Assembly (NCBI RefSeq): GCF_003255815.1
Contig: NC_037672.1
Coordinates: 108,452,686 to 108,516,685, forward strand
Source: Theropithecus gelada
Lineage: Eukaryota; Chordata; Mammalia; Primates; Cercopithecidae
DNA: 64,000 bases
Reading direction: 5' to 3'
Shown in pieces: positions 24,126 through 35,554 of this stretch. Each line of letters begins with the position of its first letter. Position 1 is the first letter of the stretch. The position numbers and the translations under genes were made by a program. A model generated the notes under the pieces. That model worked only from the letters and a program-made list of their open reading frames with translations. It was not told the DNA's origin and made no database searches.

Positions 24126-25598
24126 TTCACACTTTTCCCACATGCTGACATAAAATATAAAATTATTAAAATATTTGTTTTTTCTCTTTGACGTGCAGTT
24201 ATTAGTGTAATCAGCGTCAGCTAATATCTGAGCACCAACTCTAACAGGGAGTGTGAATCTCAGAGCTCTCTTTCGATGTAACTGATTATATGCTGCTTCT
24301 GTGTATGCAATGATTGGCCTGGACAATTGGTGATTTTGCCATTTTAAAATTTCAATTAAAAAAAATTTAAAAATGTTTGCCATGATGTGTAACCACTGCA
24401 TGTATCTCTGCAATCATTTCTTTGTTTTAACTGGCAATTATTTAGTATCACCAGAGAATTGAATTAACACAAAATACATCATTCCAGGTAATTAGAAAAT
24501 TGTTGAATGAGTATAGATCTAATTCCAGTTCCTGTAACTTGCTACAAGCAATCTCCTTTGGTGCCTGTACTAACTCATTAATTTTTGCTGTTCCTTCACA
24601 GGTTTCTAGTACATATTCAACTATCTGAATTCACTTTGTAACATTATTTATGTCAACTGAGTAATTTACTAAACTTAGATATACACTTAAATGTTAATTA
24701 CACATTCTAAATGTGATTTAAAAACACATATAGTTACTTTGCACATTTTTAGTATATATTTTGGTTGTGATAATATCCTATTCAGTAGGCATAGCCTCAA
24801 ATGAAGTTTGAGTACTTTTACTCCTCTTATGCTAGTCTATGGTCTATTTCCAAAAGTAGTTGATTCAAGCCATCTCCTTAGTCTTCAGGCTTTCAATCCT
24901 ACAATCACTTCTCTGCACTCTTAGAAGATACACTTCTGTATACCTGAGAAATTCAATGTAAATGTTCTCATGGGAGCCTCTCAAAAAAGGTGACAAATGT
25001 GCTTATTGAAAGACCAGCTCATGGATCCTTGACATGGCAGTGCTGGCCACTATTAGCAAAGACTACAAACTGTACTACTTAAGTGAAAATAACACTGTCT
25101 CCACTTTCCTAAAAATTCCTATCCTCTGCCCAGTCGAGAAGGCAAGGCAATGCAGATAGCTGCCATCTTCTTTCCTCAGAGCCAGGCTCAAGCCTGAGTG
25201 CAGGGAGGGGAGATTATTGGGAATAGATGTTAAAGTTTTAAATTAAGTTCACTTAAAATTTTAGAAAACCTAAAGTGAGTCTTAATTTCCAAAACAACCA
25301 TTGTTTTAGCTGGAACAGATTTTTTTTTTTTTTTTTAAGCTGGAAACATCTGCAAAGCTACTGGCATAGACTAGAAATATAGTCATAGTAAGAGAGATTT
25401 AAGAGAGCATCTTTAACACAATGGTAAGGGAAAAATAAACCGCTTCCTGTTTGTACCCCATTCAGTTCAGTCCATTTAATTTATTCGCAATGATACTCAT
25501 GTTTGATACATTACAGGAATCTTTAGAATTGTGTAACAGAAAAATCAACCTCCAAAACATCTTAATTCTTCTTTCTCTTCTAATTGCTTCCTCTTTTC
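24126..25598. other. Unique sequence, no gene seen
   Basis: 24180-24480 is AT-rich with several TAAT/ATTA and ACAATTGG motifs and no repeats. It could be weakly constrained, but evidence is thin. A T run lies at 25320-25336. No exon was recognised. Confidence 0.4.
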
Positions 25599-25744
25599 TT
25601 ACCTCTCTTCCTTCCTCCTTCCCTTCCTTCCTTTTTTCCTTTCTTCCCTCCTTCCTCCTTCCCTTCCTTCCTTTTTTTCCTTTCTTCCCTCCTTCCTCCT
25701 TCCCTTCCTTCCTTTTTTCCTTTCTTCCCTCCTTCCTTCTTTCT
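25599..25744. repeat. Polypyrimidine minisatellite, 40/41-bp unit x 3
   Basis: Beyond CCTT slippage there is a higher-order tandem: unit 1 at 25610-25649 (40 bp), unit 2 at 25650-25690 (41 bp, one extra T in a T run), unit 3 at 25691-25730 (40 bp). They are otherwise identical by eye, with a partial fourth copy after 25731. Near identity implies recent expansion or ongoing homogenisation. The overlapping frames on both strands, rich in Ser/Phe/Pro or in Lys/Glu/Arg, are repeat translations and not genes. Confidence 0.93.
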
Positions 25745-25749
25745 TCCCA

Positions 25750-27200
25750 TCCTCCCACCAATATCAAGACCATAATCTATGCCAGCACTGCTCTAAGTAA
25801 CAGGGATATACCGGTTAAAAAGAAAGAAACAATCATTACCTGCATGGAGTTTATATTCTAGTGTCAGAGAATAAAGTTAATTACTTTGAGCCAAGACTAA
25901 GTGAATAGCAACAGCATGTCATAAGAATATCCACTGAAGGGTGTTGCATGTAGAGGGCATAATGAATGTAAAGACCCTGAAGCAAGACTGTGATAGGCAG
26001 GCTTGAGGAAAAGCAGAAGCACAAAGAGATACTGGAAAAGTAATAGAAGGGGGGTTAGGGGTACATGATGTGGGATCTTGGGTCTTTAGGTTTTATTCTA
26101 AGTGGAAGGAAAAGTCATTGGATGGTTCTAACCAGATAAGTGATACAATTTGATTTTGGTTCTAAATATAGATAGACCATAGTGAGACAAAATTGGAAGC
26201 CAGAAGATGAGTTAGAAAGCTATAATAGTAGTCCAGGCAAGAGATGATAGATGCTTTTACTAAGGAAGTAAAGGTAGGTATGATGAGACATGATTGGATT
26301 CTGGTTATAATTTAAAGATTGAACTGAAAATTTTGCTGATGGGTTAGAGGAAAGCTATGCAAAAAAAAAAAAAAAAGGCATTAAACTTTGAGTCCACATT
26401 TGTTTGTTTGTTTGTTTATCTAGTGCAGAACCCTGGTGTCATTTACTGTGATCCAAAACAAAACAGGAAGAGCAGAATTGAGGAAAAAAAATCAAGAGTT
26501 CAACTTTTGCTATATAAAGTTTGAAATGCCTAGTAAACATTCTATTTGAACTAGATGAGTCTAGCGCACACACATGTAAATATGGAAGTTGTTAGTTTAT
26601 AGTTGGTATTTAAAGTCAAGTGATTGTAGTTGAGCACCTAGGGAGTAGGGAGATAGAAGGAGAGAGGTCAGTGAACTGAGCCTTGGGTTACTCCAGCAGC
26701 TAGCAAATGGGAAATGAAAAGTGTCCATCAATGGAGGCTGAGAAGATGTGTCCAGTGGTGTCCTGAAAGCTAAAGGGAGGATATGTCTCAAAAAAGGTGA
26801 ACGTGATTAGTTGTTAAATGCCACTAAGAAGCTTCATTAGATAAAGATTGAGAACTGGATACTACTAGAATTGACAAATGTGGATGTCCTTGGTGACTTT
26901 GATGAAGAGATTTCAGTGGAGTGGTAGAGGTGAAAGCTTGACTGAAGTTGGTTCATGGCAGAATAGAAGATAGGAAGTAGAGAGAGTGAATAGACATGCT
27001 TTAGAGTAGGTTTGTTATAAAGAGGAGCAGAGAAAGGGAGGGGTAGCTGCAGCTCAGTGAGGGATCAAAAGAGGGTTTGTTTTTAGATAGATAACATTAT
27101 AGAAGGTTTGTGTGCTGGTGGAATGATCCAGTAGAGTGGGGAGAAGCCATGGTGTGAGAGAGAAAGGAACAGTTACAGAAACAAAATAGGTAGAAAGGTG
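25750..27200 (-). mobile_element. L2 LINE, long complement copy (CR1 clade)
   Basis: The plus strand is antisense L2 from 3' end inwards: 'agcactgctctaagtaacaggga', 'ggagtttatattctagtg', 'aaagaccctgaagcaagactg', 'gtctttaggttttattctaagtgg', 'gtagtccaggcaagagatgatag' and 'ttggattctggttataatttaaagattg'. 'gttagtttatagttggtatttaaagtc' (about 26590-26616) is the decayed complement of the YADD catalytic segment of RT. 'gacaaatgtggatgtccttggtgactttgatgaagag' follows. An A run and a GTTT microsatellite (26399-26419) interrupt it. No coding capacity remains. Confidence 0.6.
26399..26419. repeat. (GTTT)n microsatellite
   Basis: Five tandem GTTT units inside the L2 fragment, shortly after a run of about 15 A at 26361-26376. 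Confidence 0.85.
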
Positions 27201-27514
27201 AAAAAATTACAATGAATAGTTTGGCCTTTGATATGACAATGACATCGCTTATGTCTGGCATAAATAGAAAGAATCATACCAACCCTGTATACCTGCTGTG
27301 GAGAGTATTAGGTCAGGTAGGCCATGGGAAAGCCCTTTGTAAATGTGCTTATAAATATAAAGGCTTCTATTTAATTGAGGCATTTTTACTGAATGAGATG
27401 GTTGTGTCACCTACACCTGACAGATCTATTAGCAAGTGGACCTCAGACAATGCTGGGGAAGGCAGCAGGGGCCTATATTCCCACATACTTATCTGAACAC
27501 ATACCTTTTATATA
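27201..27514. other. Unassigned segment between two L2 fragments
   Basis: Open frame at 27212-27496 (94 codons) on the plus strand, without recognisable domain or splice context. It may be decayed L2 or a unique insertion. Not called a gene. Confidence 0.3.
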
Positions 27515-27700
27515 ATTAGACCAGCAACAAATATTGAAGCATCTTTGATGAGCCAAGCACTGACTCGGGCACTGGTAATACAGTGATGAAAAAGACAAAG
27601 TCGCTTCCAGTAAGGGTCTTACATTCTAATAAAGGGAGATGATGAATAGAAAGATGAATAAATAAGACATTTTCTGGTGGCACTTGTCATTAAAAAAACA
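27515..27700 (-). mobile_element. L2 LINE 3' end, complement
   Basis: 'acaaatattgaagcatctttgatgagccaagcactgactcgggcactggtaatacagtgatgaaaaagacaaagtcgcttcc...ttacattctaat' is the antisense of the L2 3' terminus with its AATAAATATT-type end. It is very similar in content to 25750-25860, as expected from two copies of one family. Confidence 0.6.
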
Positions 27701-27784
27701 TAGGGAGATGTGTTAGAGACACTGACCTCATTCCTTTGAGATTGAAATTTGTTACATATGGGGCCTCTGTGCTCCAGAAACAGA

Positions 27785-27965
27785 ATGTGTTCTGATCACT
27801 GAGAGTAATTATCTCTCACCCTCACAAATTTGTGAGACAGGTGGAACAAGACAGAAGCGATCCCCACTTTTCAGATGAGAAAATGCAGATTCAAGGATTT
27901 GGGACATCAAGTTGTAAAAGGAAGATTGAAATACAGATGTTTTAGCTTTGAGCTTACTGCTTTCT
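27785..27965 (+). mobile_element. MIR SINE fragment
   Basis: 'caccctcacaaatttgtgagacaggtgg', 'ccccacttttcagatgagaaaatgcagattcaaggatttgg' and a diverged 3' segment match the MIR core and 3' half. Confidence 0.65.
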
Positions 27966-30089
27966 TTGTGATACCAGAAAAAGCATGTATAATAAATTGA
28001 AAATGCTTATTGTTCATTTCAAAAATCATCCTATATATTCAAAAACAGATATAATTATAAACATGCAGGAGTTAGAATCTCTTAGATTTCAACAGGATCC
28101 AGGAAGATTAGGTTTGCACTTTTTTTTGTAAATATAATTGTTAGTTCATAGTGGATGCTTACTACATTTTTGGGGAAAATGTAAAACTTTATATTATTAG
28201 TCAATCTTCTGTAATGACATTCTATTAGGTTGTGAGAAATTTTGCGTTTTAATATAATGTTTTAAATGATTTTATTTTACTACTGTTATTCCATATTTTA
28301 TATGTTAAATATTAATATTTGCTCAGAGAAAGTTGTTTATACAATGATTTTTTGAGACTACAGACAGAGATTTTCCTAAACAGAAATAAATATTTTAAAC
28401 TAATACCTTGTAAAATTTCGCTTTGGAAACATGAAACCATTTGGAGAATATAAATGTGCTGTTCAAGGTTGTTGGCTAAGCAACTCAAAAGCCAGGATTT
28501 CTTGTTAACTAAATGCTAAAGCAATAGATAAAAAAAAGTATGATTGCTTTAATACCCCTTTTTACTTGTACTTAAACTAGACAACTATTTAGATCTGTAA
28601 GACAATTTTATCTTTTAAGCTCCGGAAAATGTTGAGTCATTGGTATTGCTGCTAATTAGATGCAATAGAATTTTGAAATGTAATTTCCAAACCTTTTGAT
28701 TGTGGTAAAATTAAAGACAATGTTAACTATGGAAAATATAAAATTTCTAAAAAGGACACTGTAATATCCTAAGCTGCCTTCCTCATCCCAGTGTTGTAGA
28801 TATAAGCTCTGGGTTTAAAAATGCTGTTACAGATGTTAAAATGTATAGTGTTTATGATAATGATGGAGAGTGATTTTATGAACATGAAGCAATTGAGAAT
28901 CAAGAATCAAGTGGCTTAATATTGACTTTTATTTGGGAGTCCCAGACCTTTGGTAATCTTATGCATAAACTTTGAGGAAGTCAAATATCACAGGGAGTGT
29001 CTAAAATTTTTGTCTGAAGGTCTTTTTGTTCTTAACTGTCAGAGAATATAAAAAATCAGCTGTGGTATTTTCAGAACTATCCAATTTCAAATGCCCTTTT
29101 ATTCAGTGCTTTTATGACCAGTTGCTTGACAACATATAGATATAGTTACTTCATGTGAGTGTTCCTGTGCTGTTGGTGTTAGCATATTTTTCTGGACATA
29201 TGCTGTTGTACAGTAGTTCCCAACTTATAGATTCTAAACTGGCTCTAGTGCTTTGCATTGTTACAGATTTAGAAACTTTTGTAACTGAAAAATGTTTCTC
29301 CACACACTCTTTTGGAAACATATTCTGAGACAAGTATTAGTTACTAGATACGTAATGTGTGGTGGGTGTGCTTTAGTGATTCAGTATTCATTAGACATTA
29401 AACATGCTATGTATAAAATTAAGCTCTTAAAAAATCTTCTATTTTTGTATTAATTTGAATATCTAAGAGTAAATTTTGTTGCTATAACCTGAAAAGTTCA
29501 AAATATAACTATTCTAAAATATATTTTAGTGAAAAAATATAATTTCAAAACAACATATACTTTTATAGTAATTACAGCCTTTAATCTCCTCTGTTGATAC
29601 TCTCTGTTGATCAATTTTGCCAGTATTTAGGCAGTATTGGGAATATCACTATACATCCACACATGTCATTCCTCTGCATGTATAAATTTCTGTAGGACAT
29701 TTTATATGTAGTTTATACATAGTTTTATACATAATTTATACATAGTAAAAACATACTTTTATAGTTTCACCACATCATATATCCAACATATAAAGCATAT
29801 TCAAGAAACATATTCATGTAAATATTTTTTCATTATATTTTGCTTATTATGTGGTCTTAGTTATTAAAGGGGAGAGAATAGGTTAATAATATAATAGATC
29901 AAGAATAGAAGAGTGGCATAGGATTAATTCAACACAAACATTTATGTAAATGACTGAATTTAAAATAACCACTTACTAGATCTTCTAGGTTTAGCAAATA
30001 CCTGAAAGCCAAATGTTTAGACTGTTAACTTTGTGGAGAGAGTGACTCTGAAGACAGTTTCAGGTTAAAGTAGTTGTATGTTTGAACTA
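27966..30089. other. Repeat-poor AT-rich unique DNA
   Basis: No interspersed repeat recognised over 2 kb. 28560-28720 contains 'tgctgctaattagatgcaatag' with a TAATTA core, and the region is otherwise plain. A 16-base perfect palindrome CTAAAATATATTTTAG lies at 29514-29529. No exon was recognised. Confidence 0.45.
29712..29744. repeat. Small tandem of TTTATACATA
   Basis: TTTATACATA occurs at 29712-29721, 29724-29733 and 29735-29744 (periods 12 and 11) in AT-rich DNA. Confidence 0.9.
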
Positions 30090-30440
30090 AAAACAGTGTG
30101 CATAGGAGTCCTACGCAATTCTAGGGGATTATTATTTCCTTTTAAGAAAAACACCGCCCTGTGGATCACCACGTCCAGATTTGTACAAAGAAAAACTAGT
30201 TCAGGGCTGAGACTGAGAGCTGATACATTTCAAGGAGGACCGGCCAGCTGCACTTGTGAGCGGTGACAGATCTCTGTGAAATATAATCCTGATTAAAAAT
30301 GCATGTGTGAAACCTCTTCGAATAAAGCTCTGTGTCCAACAGCATTTTTAGAGCTCCTGCATGTAAGAAGGGAAGACTAATGTAGCTACTCTTGTACTAT
30401 TCACTCCATCATTTGCTGGCTGTTTTACGTTTCTGAAATT
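30090..30440. promoter_or_regulatory. Possible conserved non-coding element
   Basis: Repeat-free and GC-richer than its surroundings, with about seven CpGs in 350 bases ('ctacgcaatt', 'caccgccc', 'cacgtcc', 'gaccggcc', 'gagcggtg', 'ttcgaat', 'ttacgttt'). It includes adjacent E-box-like words CAGCTG and CACTTG near 30245-30257. The 62-codon frame at 30078-30266 has no obvious splice borders. An enhancer or untranslated exon are both possible. Function is inferred only. Confidence 0.3.
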
Positions 30441-33400
30441 GTCTCTTACTATAACATTGAATTAGGTAGAATTATTTTTGTTTGTTAAAAAAGTCATTGA
30501 TACAAGCGAGTTTAACAATTTAGAAATTCACTGTGCACACATACATGGACTTTTTATAAATATGTCAAAATCAAATAAATACACAGAGTGATAGAAAGTT
30601 TTGATATAGATGAACACCAATGCCTATGATATGTAGGCCTACACTACTGCTGTGTCATATAAAAAGGCATTTGTATGATTACTTCATACAGATTAGCAAC
30701 TCTATTGTTGTAATTGTATTACTCTTGCAGTGCCAAAGCTATAATCAATTACTGAACAATTTAAGTGTGTATGTAAACTAATTTTGTTCTTTTGGGGTCC
30801 AGATTTGAGGGAATTCTGGTATAAAGCCTGGGAATCTCCTAAAATAGAGATGAGATATATTTGTCTAGTTAAACATAAAAACAAATAATGCAACTATGGA
30901 GAAATCTGAGCAAACCAAATTGCCTTGTGTTCCAGTTATTACAACTGTGTGTAATTTTGATCCTAAGATTATGGCCTAGATGCCTTATTATGGCCATATC
31001 TTTTGTTGGGATCTAAAATATGGTCATAAACCATGCAAATATTCACTTCTTTAAAACATTAGAAAATAAAGAATTGAGGAGGAAATCAGTAGAGTGACAC
31101 AACGCAGCAACAGAGTATAAGTACTTGTCTGGAATTGCACATGTATCTAGCTAGTTGTATAATTGTTATATATACAGACATACACATAGATAAATGCACA
31201 CACATATCCATAATAAATATATCAGGAAAATATTTATTGAGCTTCTTCCATGGGCTCTATGACGTTATCACAGGTTTAGCTTGTTAGGTGCCCTAAATAT
31301 TTATTTTTAATGGCTATATTTTTAAAATCTTATTAATACTCCTTGACCAACATCTCCCCATTTCCCCTACCCCCAAGCCCTGGCAGTCACTATTCCACTT
31401 AATGGTGATTTTAATAGATGAGTGTTTTATTTGATATCATTTAGAAAAAAATGACAATCCGAAGCTTTCTACATAATAACAATTTCCTGCTGAGAACATT
31501 TTAAAATATAATTTCTCCAAATAAAATGTAATTCTAATTTCCATTTGTAGAATGTGTGTAGAAGTAGTGGCCTGTGCAAGTTTCTTTATCTTGCTTTTTC
31601 CTATATGCCTCAGTCTAGGGCACTGTTCATATCCGGGAGTCAGCAGTTCTTCACAGGAAGATATGAAAGTTAACTCACAGATGCAATGCATCTAATATAT
31701 TGGTACCAAGTCTTTTTTTAATCATGTAATTATAAAAGTATTCAAGATTTTGAGTTCTGATTTTGTAAAACCAGATGAATGGGTAAGACGAATAAGTTTA
31801 TCTTCTTTTGAAGGGACATTCATATTCTAAGGGACGTTTTAAGATAAAATGCCCATCTATAAAAAAATTCCTCCTTCCCATATAATTTTTAAAAATACAG
31901 TGGGACTTCAAGTTCATATTCACACTTAAAAGACCTAGGTAAGACCAGGTGCAGCTTTACTATTCATGCCTGTAGTAAAGCTTCAAAGCCGAAAATGTTT
32001 TTAAGTGTAAGCTAACTTCTCCTTTTTATGTATTCAATTAACATGTATTGAATAGTTATTGACAACCTAAGTTTGCAGATACTCAATTTTATTTAGAGTA
32101 TTAAAATGGGTATTCTCTGAGGGATAAATAGTGGTGTTTGTTGTCTCTAAATTTGAGATTTCAACTTATTATGCCTTAAATTTTGTCTTCCCTAATATTT
32201 GTATATATTTTCAATAATATCTATTCTTCCTTATAGGAGAATTAACCTGATAAAAAAGATTCCTTTATAATGTATATGCATGAAGAGCAATATTTATTAT
32301 ATATTGTGATTTTCCTAAAATAAATGTAATAATTTTTTAAAAGTATATTATATATAGTTTAATGACAATGTATAGAACATAAGATAGTGGATGAATTTCT
32401 ACCACAAGATATGTTGCAGGTACACACCAATGAATAAAAATTACTATCTCTGGACAACAATAACAACTAAAAGCTTTCTAAAATATTTAAGACCTTGGAT
32501 ATTTTTTGCTAATCCGTTGGTGCCTTTTAACAAGTGAAACTATTTTTTAAAAAGTAAAATTGTCAATGGCTGTTTTTTTGAGATTTATTGGGGGCCCTAT
32601 TTAGCTGGAGTATCTGTTTTTTTGCGTTTTAACAGTATAAAAGCTTTCTCATGTATTATTTTCCTAGTGCACATGCTCACACACGAAAACATACGCAGAG
32701 AAGTTTGCCAGAGTGAAAGGCTGATCACCTTCCTGTAAAATGTGATCCTTTATATCTGTGGCAAATATCAAACGAATAAAGCATACATGCATTTTTCTTT
32801 GCTGATATCCTCTTACTAATGAATGCTTAGATAGTAGAAATGAAATGTAATTTATCTTCATCATTGTGTATATTTTACTTTATTTGCAATTAATTCTCTT
32901 GCTATATTACATCTATGTTAATATATGTTTTCTTACAAATTCTAAGGAGAGTACTGACTTTAATTTATTTCCCATCTTGCAATTAATTTAAGCAGGGGTT
33001 TAATACCAGTGATCTCCTTTCTTAGTAACAAATACACATAGTGAGTGTTCTGAGATTTGTGTATGAACCCAGAATTCAGAAATGGGTTTTTATTATTCCT
33101 TTTGACTTAAAATACCAATTATTAGCTTAAAAATTCGCATTGAGAATTAGTAGTCTCAGATTGCTATTTAATTCATTCCTGTTATTTTAAACTATAAATT
33201 ATTGTTATTAAAATCAATGTTTTTGAGCAACATTTCTAGTGTAAACAGGTTCTCTAGTATTCATAGTCTCAAATCACTGTGTGCCTATATATGTATGTGA
33301 ATAATTAAAAAAAATATGTGGAAAATTAAAATCTAAATATTTATAAAAATATATGTTTTTCATGATGTTACTTCCAGAGTCCTATAAAGACAGTTACATG

Positions 33401-35554
33401 AATTTTTGTGTATATTAAAGTAGTGACTTTTAATTACAGTTTCACAAATAAAATTAAGATAAAAATCACTTAATAGATTCACTGACAAGAATTGTCATTG
33501 AATGTTATTAGACATCTGACATTTGAAATGTCAATTGTCATCCCCTTGAGAAAGAAAACTTGTAAAACAAGTATGTTTAGGAAACAGAAAACCATAACTT
33601 TTAAACCAATTCTAGCTCAATAGGAATAAAATCTATTATGATTATAAAATAGTCACAGTGCAGGAAGGGAGACAGAAGAGCTAAAGAGAAGTAAAAATGT
33701 TTCAAACATTGAAAAATGCTTTATTTTAGTGCCTATAATCATAAATGTAGAGTGCTTTATTGTGGAGTGCAATTTAAAATACTAACTGTTGTGACAACTT
33801 GGGGTGAAAGTTCCTTCTGTATTGTATACCTGGACAGAGAGTACATGGGCCCTTCCTAGCTATAGTTTTTGTTACAGGTCTTCCCAAGCAAGAGTTTGGG
33901 GTTTCCTTTTTAAATCCTCATCCAGTGATGTTTTCCTTATCATACAGTACAATATCATATGGTGTCTTCAGCAAACAGAATGTAAAAAATTCAAGAAGCC
34001 TTACATGTAAGAATGTGAATGTTGACCCTTATTTCTGACTGACCTTGCTGATATACCTTCCATATAAAGTAGCTGTGGGCCTTGCAAGGCTTCTAGTGAC
34101 TGTTATTTGAATAATAAATGTAGAATCTAGAGAAATATGTTTTTTCTTAGCATTAACACACAGGTACAGCAAATGGTAACACCCCGACTGGCCCAGAGTC
34201 CTTAGTTAAATCATCAGTTTGTTAACTGCTGTTTGCAAGGTAAACCCTCCCTCTGGAATGAACTTCTTTAAAGCAAAATGAAATAAAATAAAGGTAAGTA
34301 AAAGTAAATAGATTTTCCTATTGAAAGTTATTACTTCAGGAATGAAGAAGATGGATATTGATCGGCACCATCCTTTGCCATTACTGTCAGGTCCACGCAG
34401 ATAGCTAAGACACTTTATTCTAAGCAAACAGCCATTTTCTCTTCTGACATGGGATTCCAGTGAGAATTGAAAAAAGTAAAAGGTTTGTAAAAACATTTTT
34501 CTGTCCTTCTTACAGGGACAATTTATGTTGAAGTAACAGTTTGTGAGATACTTGCACTTGTTATTGATTTATTTCTTCTTTGTCCTGAACAATCTCCTGT
34601 TTTGTAATACAGTTACCCTTGTATACTGTTCCTAGGCAGTAATTTAGAAATAATTTTCATTGCAGCAATGTCCCGAGGGGCTCAAAATATTGGAAGTATA
34701 TGAATAAAAGAATAAACATGTGTAAACCTTTTCTAGGTGTTATCTAGGTGTTTTTAATACATTGATATTTGCAATATTTGTTTTTAGCACTAATAAAAGA
34801 CACACTATCATGATGAGCTATTGTCATAACATTGCAAATGGAATTCTAAATCCATGAAGTCCCCATGGCTTCTGGTCAAATAACCCTCCAATATGACCTT
34901 GGGAATCCATGGACTGGAAAACAGAAAAGAGTGTGAATAACATAGACTTAGCGTACTCAGGTTATAATTTATTACTGTCAGAGATTGGCTAAGTCTCTGC
35001 TGATAAGAAAGCAAATCTGAGTGAAAAATCTAGTAAACCTGAAGAAAAACTTTTGTTTAAATCAATAAATACCTTTGAGATATGCACCTATAAATTTTTC
35101 CACTAGTGCATGTATAAACATCCACTTTACTCTGTGTGTTCACCTATACAGTATACAATTGTTTCCTCCAAAAAAAATCAATATGGCTGTGATTCCACTA
35201 TAGTTCATTCACTGTTTATGGATAGGGATTAATGTTTGACCTCTCCTTGCCTTCTTGACTTGAACCAATTACTTTAGAATAATTTTTCTGGTTTAACTTT
35301 TTATCACATTTTCTGACATTTTAGTGAATAATAGTTGACAGCTATGAACATCTGCAAAAGTTATTGTTATCATAACTTGAGCTCAATGGAACTACCGTCA
35401 CTGATGCTCTAAAGATCATATTGCACTGCAGAGTAGGAACACACTTACATTAAAAATTTATTTGATTTTTCAGTAGGAATCTTTGCTTAGTTTGCTTTAA
35501 CAAAGGCAGACTGTTTCAATTTTTTTTTTTTTTGAAAATGCTACCTGGAGGTGG
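30441..35554. other. Repeat-poor AT-rich unique DNA
   Basis: About 5 kb without clear transposons. A stretch at 31330-31440 ('accaacatctccccatttcccctacccccaagccctggcagtcactattc') recalls a fragment of an old LINE but is too short to assign. A perfect palindrome lies at 33517-33533. A strong polypyrimidine-AG at 34515 is followed by stops in all frames before a good donor, so no coding exon is supported. Confidence 0.45.
33517..33533. repeat. 17-base perfect palindrome TGACATTT-G-AAATGTCA
   Basis: Two 8-base arms around a central G. The flanking word ATTGTCAT occurs at 33491-33498 and again at 33534-33541, right after the palindrome. It could be a dimeric protein site or chance in AT-rich DNA. 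Confidence 0.9.

Noticed and set aside
25451..25861. 136-codon plus frame and overlapping complement frame
   Set aside because: Both are dominated by the polypyrimidine minisatellite, giving Ser/Phe/Pro or Lys/Glu/Arg low-complexity peptides.
29712..29744. Spaced repeats considered as a CRISPR-like array
   Set aside because: Units of 10 bases with 1-2 base spacing in a primate genome; simple AT-rich repetition only.
34490..34545. Strong acceptor-like tract (AG at 34515)
   Set aside because: Stops follow quickly in the reading frames and no strong donor follows. No exon supported.
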